Positions 7,813 through 10,949 of a DNA stretch of 10,949 bases are shown here, one piece after another (the first letter of the stretch is position 1; each line of letters begins with the position of its first letter). Below the pieces are notes generated by a model, which ran no database searches, was not told the origin of the DNA, and saw only the letters and a list, made by a program, of their open reading frames with translations. The position numbers and the translations under genes are program-made. Location of the stretch: assembly GCA_011372835.1 (NCBI GenBank), contig DSAJ01000059.1:1-10949 (forward strand), given 5' to 3'. This stretch comes from Methanomicrobia archaeon. GTDB taxonomy: Archaea; Methanobacteriota_B; Thermococci; Methanofastidiosales; NM3.

Positions 7813-8140
7813 GGTCCGTGCCTCCTATGGGCGCATCCAGTACGAACTCCAGCAGGCCCTGAAACTTGAGGAGGTAGTGCCGAGTTTTCACACGCTCCTT
7901 CTCAAGCTCCTCCTCTCCCTTCGCGGTGATGGCGTAAATGGTCTTGTTCCTGCTCCCCTGCGAGCCTTCGATGAGACCCTTGCGTTCGAGTTCCTTGAGC
8001 CGGAGATAGATGACGGCGTTGGAGAGCGCCTTGTGCTCGGTCATCTCCTCGAGTTCCTTCTTGATGTCGTAGCCGCATTTCGGGCCTTTGTGAAAGACCC
8101 ATAACAAGTATAACTTCAGGAGCCTGTGTGGTCGTATCAT
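7799..8140 (-). CDS. PadR-family transcriptional regulator
   Basis: A 113-residue DNA-binding protein with an N-terminal winged helix: LLKLYLLWVFHKGPKCGYDI (helix 1 and the conserved Gly-Tyr-Asp-Ile), the recognition helix around NAVIYLRLKELERKGLIE (41-58), and the wing NKTIYAITAKGEEELEK (65-81). It lacks the long C-terminal dimerisation domain of larger PadR proteins; only about 30 residues, rich in charged residues and then hydrophobic, follow, as in the short PadR subfamily. Such proteins usually repress neighbouring exporter or detoxification genes and release DNA on binding a ligand. Here the gene overlaps the RND exporter by 14 bp, so the exporter is its likely target. The promoter contains a tandem ATGACATGT pair, consistent with autoregulation. 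The ATG at 8140 has only a weak ribosome binding site (AAGGGA). Confidence 0.92.
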   Translation of the reverse strand: MIRPHRLLKLYLLWVFHKGPKCGYDIKKELEEMTEHKALSNAVIYLRLKELERKGLIEGSQGSRNKTIYAITAKGEEELEKERVKTRHYLLKFQGLLEFVLDAPIGGTDHEST

Positions 8141-8163
8141 GCTGTTCCCTTATAGTTCATTTT

Positions 8164-8187
8164 ATGACATGTCTTAAAATGACATGT
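8164..8187. promoter_or_regulatory. Candidate PadR operator: paired ATGACATGT sites
   Basis: ATGACATGT occurs at 8164-8172 and again at 8179-8187, a 15-base period. Inside it, ATGTC-TTAAAAT-GACAT (8169-8185) is a perfect inverted repeat, and GACATGTC (8166-8173) is a palindrome. ATGT/ACAT dyads are the known style of PadR-box sites. The element lies between the padR TATA box (8188-8196) and its start codon, covering the expected transcription start near 8166-8169. Confidence 0.7.
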
Positions 8188-8205
8188 TATTTATAATACT
8201 TTTTA
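8188..8205 (-). promoter_or_regulatory. Candidate archaeal promoter for padR-RND
   Basis: The minus strand reads TAAAAAGTATTATAAATA, a purine/A-rich BRE-like stretch followed by a TATA box (TTATAAATA). Transcription would start about 25 bases downstream, inside the paired repeat at 8164-8187. By-eye assignment. Confidence 0.6.
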
Positions 8206-8374
8206 TGTGGCTTCGTTTCCCACACCTGCGCCGGGCAATAATAATCATATATTCACGCATCATAACTTATGAAAAAAATGGTCGGCCCAGATCAGGTAGT
8301 TTCATGCATCATTCGGAAAGGCGTCTGGAACACCAGGGATACTCTTAAAAATATTGAGATGAAGATAAGCAACC
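8206..8374. other. Divergent intergenic region, no convincing gene
   Basis: The full gap between padR and the redoxin gene is 234 bases (8141-8374) and AT-rich. Beyond the padR promoter and operator it holds a TATA-like ATCATATATT near 8244-8253, a CATAA-C-TTATG inverted repeat at 8261-8271, and a second TATA-like element near 8345-8355. A 60-codon open frame from 8269 runs into the redoxin gene in another frame and has no coding signature. Confidence 0.5.
8345..8355 (+). promoter_or_regulatory. Candidate TATA box for the redoxin-nrdG operon
   Basis: TTAAAAATATT is centred 25 bases before the redoxin ATG at 8375, the usual TATA-to-start-site distance in archaea. No GGAGG or GGTGA site is seen between them. 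Together these suggest a leaderless or nearly leaderless first gene. A second TATA-like element near 8247 would give a 100-base leader instead. Confidence 0.45.
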
Positions 8375-8626
8375 ATGAACGTGACGTTTTTCAAATCCAA
8401 GGATTGCCCCCAGTGCCCCCGCGCACAACAGGTCCTCGAAGAGACCATTGAGGAGCTTGGGGCCGACATTTCCGTGCGCTATGTGGACATCTCCACCCAG
8501 GATGGGAGGATAGAGGCACTCAACAACATGGTCATGAACACGCCCTCGCTCGTTGTAGAGGAAGAGGTCTACGGTAAGGACTACCTGCTTGACAAGTCGC
8601 GCCTCAAAGAGATCCTTGCGGTGTGA
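8375..8626 (+). CDS. Glutaredoxin/NrdH-like redoxin, CPQC active site
   Basis: An 83-residue thioredoxin-fold protein, the normal size for small archaeal glutaredoxins. The first strand MNVTFFKSKD leads into the redox-active Cys11-Pro-Gln-Cys14. The cis-proline motif is Asn-Thr-Pro-Ser-Leu-Val-Val (Pro57), and a C-terminal helix follows a Gly-Lys-Asp turn. It would shuttle electrons as a dithiol in the cytoplasm. It is the first gene of a run that ends in nrdG, so a role as reductant of a ribonucleotide reductase is likely by context; small redoxins are known to serve some class III enzymes. It lacks any signal peptide. Sequence alone cannot tell glutaredoxin, NrdH or thioredoxin-like specificity apart. 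Confidence 0.88.
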   Translation: MNVTFFKSKDCPQCPRAQQVLEETIEELGADISVRYVDISTQDGRIEALNNMVMNTPSLVVEEEVYGKDYLLDKSRLKEILAV

Positions 8627-8629
8627 ATC

Positions 8630-9139
8630 ATGGGCGCATTCTCGAAACGCAAGCTGCAAGAATACGTGAACGAGCGTGGTCTGCTCGAGGGATACCTCGA
8701 CCTCGATACGCAAATCACGCCCAACGGCATTGACCTCACGCTCGCCTCCGTGGAGCGCTTCACCACGCCGGGAGCCATCGACTTCAGCAATGAACAGCGC
8801 GTCATCTCCGCCGGGGAGGACATGCCCTTTGACGCGGACGGATGGGTATTCCTGCCGTGCGGATGCTACAGGATCGTCTACAATGAGGTCGTCAAAATAC
8901 CTTCTGATGCCATCGCTATAGCACGCACGCGGTCCTCCCTCCTGCGCTGCGGCGCGACGATAGAAACAGGCGTCTGGGATGCAGGCTACCGAGGACGCTC
9001 ATCCTCGATGCTCAGCGTTGAGAACGAGCACGGCATCAGGCTCCAAAAGGATGCGCGCGTGCTGCAGCTCATATTCTTCGACCTCGATACGGAGACGGAA
9101 CACTACGCGGGCGCCTATCAGAACGAGAATGTTGATTGA
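8630..9139 (+). CDS. Dcd/Dut-family protein, probably dUTP diphosphatase
   Basis: A 169-residue trimeric dUTPase-fold protein of the dCTP deaminase branch. Visible motifs: PNGIDLTL at 31-38, ARTRSSLLRCGA at 98-109, GVWDAGYRGR at 114-123, and RVLQLIFF with Gln146. Asp117 matches the catalytic aspartate of dUTPase motif 3 (Gly-x-x-Asp-x-x-Tyr-x-Gly). The glutamate that activates water in dCTP deaminases should lie ten residues after this Asp, but Met127 is there. I therefore favour dUTP to dUMP plus pyrophosphate over dCTP deamination; an untested inference. The start has GGTGTGA at 8620-8626, overlapping the redoxin stop. The product dUMP is the substrate of ThyX encoded next. Automatic annotation may label it dcd. 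Confidence 0.82.
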   Translation: MGAFSKRKLQEYVNERGLLEGYLDLDTQITPNGIDLTLASVERFTTPGAIDFSNEQRVISAGEDMPFDADGWVFLPCGCYRIVYNEVVKIPSDAIAIARTRSSLLRCGATIETGVWDAGYRGRSSSMLSVENEHGIRLQKDARVLQLIFFDLDTETEHYAGAYQNENVD

Positions 9140-9140
9140 T

Positions 9141-9824
9141 ATGAACGTTACACTCCTTTCATACACCCCGGATCCTGAACGGACATGCGCCGCAGCCGCG
9201 CTCACGTCGTTCTGGCACAAGGGTGCCTCGGAGACGCATCATGTGCTGTCGGATGAGGAGATCGACGATATCCTTACGAAGGTCATGGGATACGGGCATG
9301 TGTCGGTCATCGAACATGCCACGTTCACCTTTTCCCTCGAGGGCATATCGCGCGCCTGCTCCCACCAGCTTGTGCGCCATCGTGTCGCTTCGTATACCCA
9401 GCAGTCGCAGCGGTACGTCGAGATCGAGAACTTCTCACCTGTACTGCCTCCCTCCATCAGGGCGAATCGCGACGCGGCGAAGGTCTACGACAATGTGATG
9501 GAGTCGGTAAAGCAGGCTTATGAGAAGCTCATCGGCCTGGGCATCGACAACGAGGATGCGCGCTTCGTGCTCCCCAATGCAACCCCAACGAACATCGTCG
9601 TCACCATGAACGCCCGCGAGCTTCGCCACTTCTTCAAGATGCGATGTTGCGAGCGTGCGCAGTGGGAGATACGCGATGTGGCCCGGCGCATGCTTGCGTG
9701 CGTGCGTCCCGTTGCACCCCGATTGTTCCGCAGGGCGGGACCGAGCTGCGTGTGCGAGGGGCGTTGTCCCGAGGGAGACCTGTCATGCGGACGGATACGG
9801 GGGGTAGCGGATGAAGAGGGATGA
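9141..9824 (+). CDS. thyX: Flavin-dependent thymidylate synthase ThyX
   Basis: It methylates dUMP to dTMP using methylene-donating folate (or the archaeal pterin analogue), FAD and NADPH. The protein has 227 residues from the ATG at 9141, one base after the upstream stop. The open frame extends further upstream, but the ThyX N terminus begins here; an ATG at 9129 would add four residues. The family signature RHR-x7-Ser is exact: Arg79-His80-Arg81 to Ser89 in RHRVASYTQQSQRY. Further motifs are YGHVSVIEHATFTF (51-64), DARFVLPNATPTNI (139-152), and NARELRHFFKMRCCERAQWEIR (157-178, quoted from 157 by its key residues Arg162 and Arg168). The C terminus has four cysteines, Cys203, Cys205, Cys209 and Cys216, a tail also common in archaeal ThyX. 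It sits between the two dUMP-producing enzymes. Confidence 0.96.
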   Translation: MNVTLLSYTPDPERTCAAAALTSFWHKGASETHHVLSDEEIDDILTKVMGYGHVSVIEHATFTFSLEGISRACSHQLVRHRVASYTQQSQRYVEIENFSPVLPPSIRANRDAAKVYDNVMESVKQAYEKLIGLGIDNEDARFVLPNATPTNIVVTMNARELRHFFKMRCCERAQWEIRDVARRMLACVRPVAPRLFRRAGPSCVCEGRCPEGDLSCGRIRGVADEEG

Positions 9825-10257
9825 CCCGCAAACGTACTTCTCCAAGATCGCCGCCCTCGTCGCGACCCGCTCCACATGCATCAAGCAGCATGTGGGGGCC
9901 ATACTCGTCAAGGACAAGCACATCATCTCGACGGGATACAACGGGGCGCCGCGCAACGTCACCCACTGCTCTCTTGACACGTGTCTCCGACAGGGGCTCT
10001 CATCACTCGACAAGGCCTTCCTGTGCAGGGGGGTGCATGCTGAGCAAAACGCAATCATCCAGGCTGCGCTCCATGGCGCATCGCCCGATGGCGCCACGCT
10101 GTACACGACACACTTCCCCTGCATGTCGTGCGTGAAGATCCTCATCAACGCCAGAATAAAGGAGGTCGTCTACCAGAACGACTACGACATGGAGAACGCC
10201 ATCAAGATGTCGCTTTTGCGTGAGGCGGGGGTCAGTGTTCGAAAAGTTGTGATATAA
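9811..10257 (+). CDS. dCMP deaminase (cytidine/deoxycytidylate deaminase family)
   Basis: A 148-residue zinc hydrolase that converts dCMP to dUMP, feeding ThyX. The catalytic site is complete: His76-Ala-Glu78 in GVHAEQNAI, and Pro-Cys104-Met-Ser-Cys107 in HFPCMSCVK. Further cysteines at 53, 58 and 72 match the extra cysteine pattern in many dCMP deaminases, possibly a second zinc site. GYNGAPRNVTHC at 42-53 fits the nucleotide-binding loop. The ATG at 9811 overlaps thyX by 14 bp, with GGGGGGT just upstream as ribosome binding site. The TAA stop shares its last base with the nrdG ATG. In bacteria the same family includes ComEB; here the nucleotide context supports a metabolic role. Confidence 0.94.
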   Translation: MKRDDPQTYFSKIAALVATRSTCIKQHVGAILVKDKHIISTGYNGAPRNVTHCSLDTCLRQGLSSLDKAFLCRGVHAEQNAIIQAALHGASPDGATLYTTHFPCMSCVKILINARIKEVVYQNDYDMENAIKMSLLREAGVSVRKVVI

Positions 10258-10943
10258 TGACAGTAAAAAGTTTAGTAAAGATGTCGCTCACCGATTGGGA
10301 CGGCAAGGTTTCCGCCGTGGTCTTCATGAGCGGATGCAACTATCGTTGTCCGTACTGCCACAACTGGCAGCTCGTCGAAGACCCCGATTCGGTCGACGAT
10401 GTGGATTGGAACGATGTGCTCGACTACCTTGAATCGGCATCCGGCTGGCTCGACGGTGTCGTTGTCACGGGAGGGGAACCAACGTGCGATCCTGCCCTTC
10501 CGTCGTTGCTCGAGGACATCAAGGACAAGGGCCTGCCCATCAAGCTCGATACGAATGGATCAGTGCCTGACGTCATCGAATCGCTGATCGAGCGCGGACT
10601 GGTCGACTACATTGCCATGGATGTGAAGAACTCGTACAAAAAGTACGATGAGACGGCAGGCGTTCGCGTGAACACGGACGACATCGCACGAAGCATCGAA
10701 CTCGTACGCTCGCTTCCCGAGCACGAGTTTCGCACGACGGTGGTGCCAGGGCTCGTTGAACCAGAGGACATCGCCACGATATGCGCATATATAAAAGGGA
10801 CCAAGAACTTTATATTGCAACGGTTCCATCCCGAGAACGTGCTCAACAAGGAGTATTCCGAGGTCTCCCCGCCCAGCGACGAGGAGATGGATGCGCTCGT
10901 TGAGCTATGTCCTGGGGATATACCAACGGAATGGAGGGGTTGA
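10257..10943 (+). CDS. nrdG: Anaerobic ribonucleoside-triphosphate reductase activating protein (radical SAM)
   Basis: A 228-residue radical SAM enzyme that would use a 4Fe-4S cluster and SAM to make the glycyl radical of class III ribonucleotide reductase. The cluster motif is Cys27-x3-Cys31-x2-Cys34 in GCNYRCPYCHN. The SAM-binding glycine motif is VVVTGGEPT at 68-76, and KLDTNG at 96-101 is also typical. The N terminus VKSLVKMSLTDWDGKVSAVVF matches the NrdG2-type family (TIGR02495), supporting the ATG at 10257 that overlaps the previous stop by one base; GTGAT just upstream is a short ribosome binding site. Related pyruvate formate-lyase activases share these motifs, so the partner is inferred from the surrounding deoxynucleotide genes. 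Its TGA at 10941 overlaps a further ATG. Confidence 0.9.
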   Translation: MTVKSLVKMSLTDWDGKVSAVVFMSGCNYRCPYCHNWQLVEDPDSVDDVDWNDVLDYLESASGWLDGVVVTGGEPTCDPALPSLLEDIKDKGLPIKLDTNGSVPDVIESLIERGLVDYIAMDVKNSYKKYDETAGVRVNTDDIARSIELVRSLPEHEFRTTVVPGLVEPEDIATICAYIKGTKNFILQRFHPENVLNKEYSEVSPPSDEEMDALVELCPGDIPTEWRG

Positions 10944-10949
10944 TGCTGA
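10943..10949 (+). CDS. Start of the next gene (first codons only)
   Basis: The ATG at 10943 shares its A with the nrdG stop (TGATG) and is preceded by GGAGGGG at 10933-10939, a strong ribosome binding site. Every other junction in this operon looks similar, so translation very probably begins here. Only ATG CTG is visible, so the product is unknown. A class III ribonucleotide reductase would be a reasonable guess from context. Confidence 0.5.

Noticed and set aside
8269..8451. 60-codon open frame on the plus strand ahead of and into the redoxin gene
   Set aside because: It overlaps the redoxin in another frame, has no ribosome binding site or recognisable motif, and spans the likely promoter of the redoxin operon.
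8979..9140. Upstream extension of thyX into the Dcd/Dut-family gene
   Set aside because: The extension is an out-of-frame reading of the preceding gene; ThyX homology begins at 9141.
1..10949. CRISPR array, tRNA, rRNA, insertion sequence, phage or toxin-antitoxin genes
   Set aside because: No regular repeat-spacer pattern, cloverleaf-like segment, transposase or defence protein motif was seen on either strand.

Overview
The window appears to be a piece of an archaeal chromosome carrying ordinary but tightly packed metabolic genes. Evidence for an archaeon: TATA/BRE-like promoter elements ahead of genes, GGTGA/GGAGG-type ribosome binding sites, heavy use of AGG (Arg) and ATA (Ile) codons in moderately GC-rich coding sequence, and protein types typical of anaerobic archaea (HAE3-type RND exporter, ThyX, NrdG-type radical SAM activase). 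No rRNA, tRNA or lineage-specific gene is present, so I cannot name a genus. A euryarchaeal or Thermoplasmatota anaerobe, possibly a methanogen, is a guess from gene content.

Region 1 (1-4662, plus strand) is a tetrapyrrole operon: the last 54 codons of glutamyl-tRNA reductase (hemA), then hemB, hemL, hemC and a fused cobA-hemD. Adjacent genes touch or overlap at every junction (TAG/ATG, an 11-bp overlap, ATGA, ATGA), which suggests translational coupling. With the upstream hemA, the set converts glutamyl-tRNA to glutamate-1-semialdehyde, 5-aminolevulinate, porphobilinogen, hydroxymethylbilane, uroporphyrinogen III and then precorrin-2, the branch point to siroheme, cobalamin and coenzyme F430.

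Region 2 (4642-8140, minus strand) holds a SAM-dependent methyltransferase of unknown substrate, whose 3' end overlaps the end of cobA-hemD, and a padR-RND exporter pair. The PadR-type regulator gene overlaps the exporter gene by 14 bp. Its promoter carries a striking pair of ATGACATGT repeats between the TATA box and the expected start site, a good candidate for an autoregulatory operator. The 126-bp gap between the exporter and the methyltransferase is rich in small inverted and direct repeats.

Region 3 (8375-10949, plus strand) is a deoxynucleotide operon: a small CPQC redoxin, a Dcd/Dut-family protein that looks like a dUTPase, flavin-dependent thymidylate synthase ThyX, dCMP deaminase, and an anaerobic ribonucleotide reductase activating protein (NrdG). 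A next gene apparently starts at 10943. Two enzymes (dCMP deaminase and dUTPase) supply dUMP to ThyX for dTMP synthesis. The redoxin and NrdG suggest coupling to a class III ribonucleotide reductase, whose gene could lie just past the window edge.

I do not see a clearly new system. The most interesting leads are the PadR operator, the redoxin-dUTPase-ThyX-dCMP deaminase-NrdG grouping, the missing deaminase glutamate in the Dcd-family protein, and the repeat-rich regulatory gap at 5356-5481.
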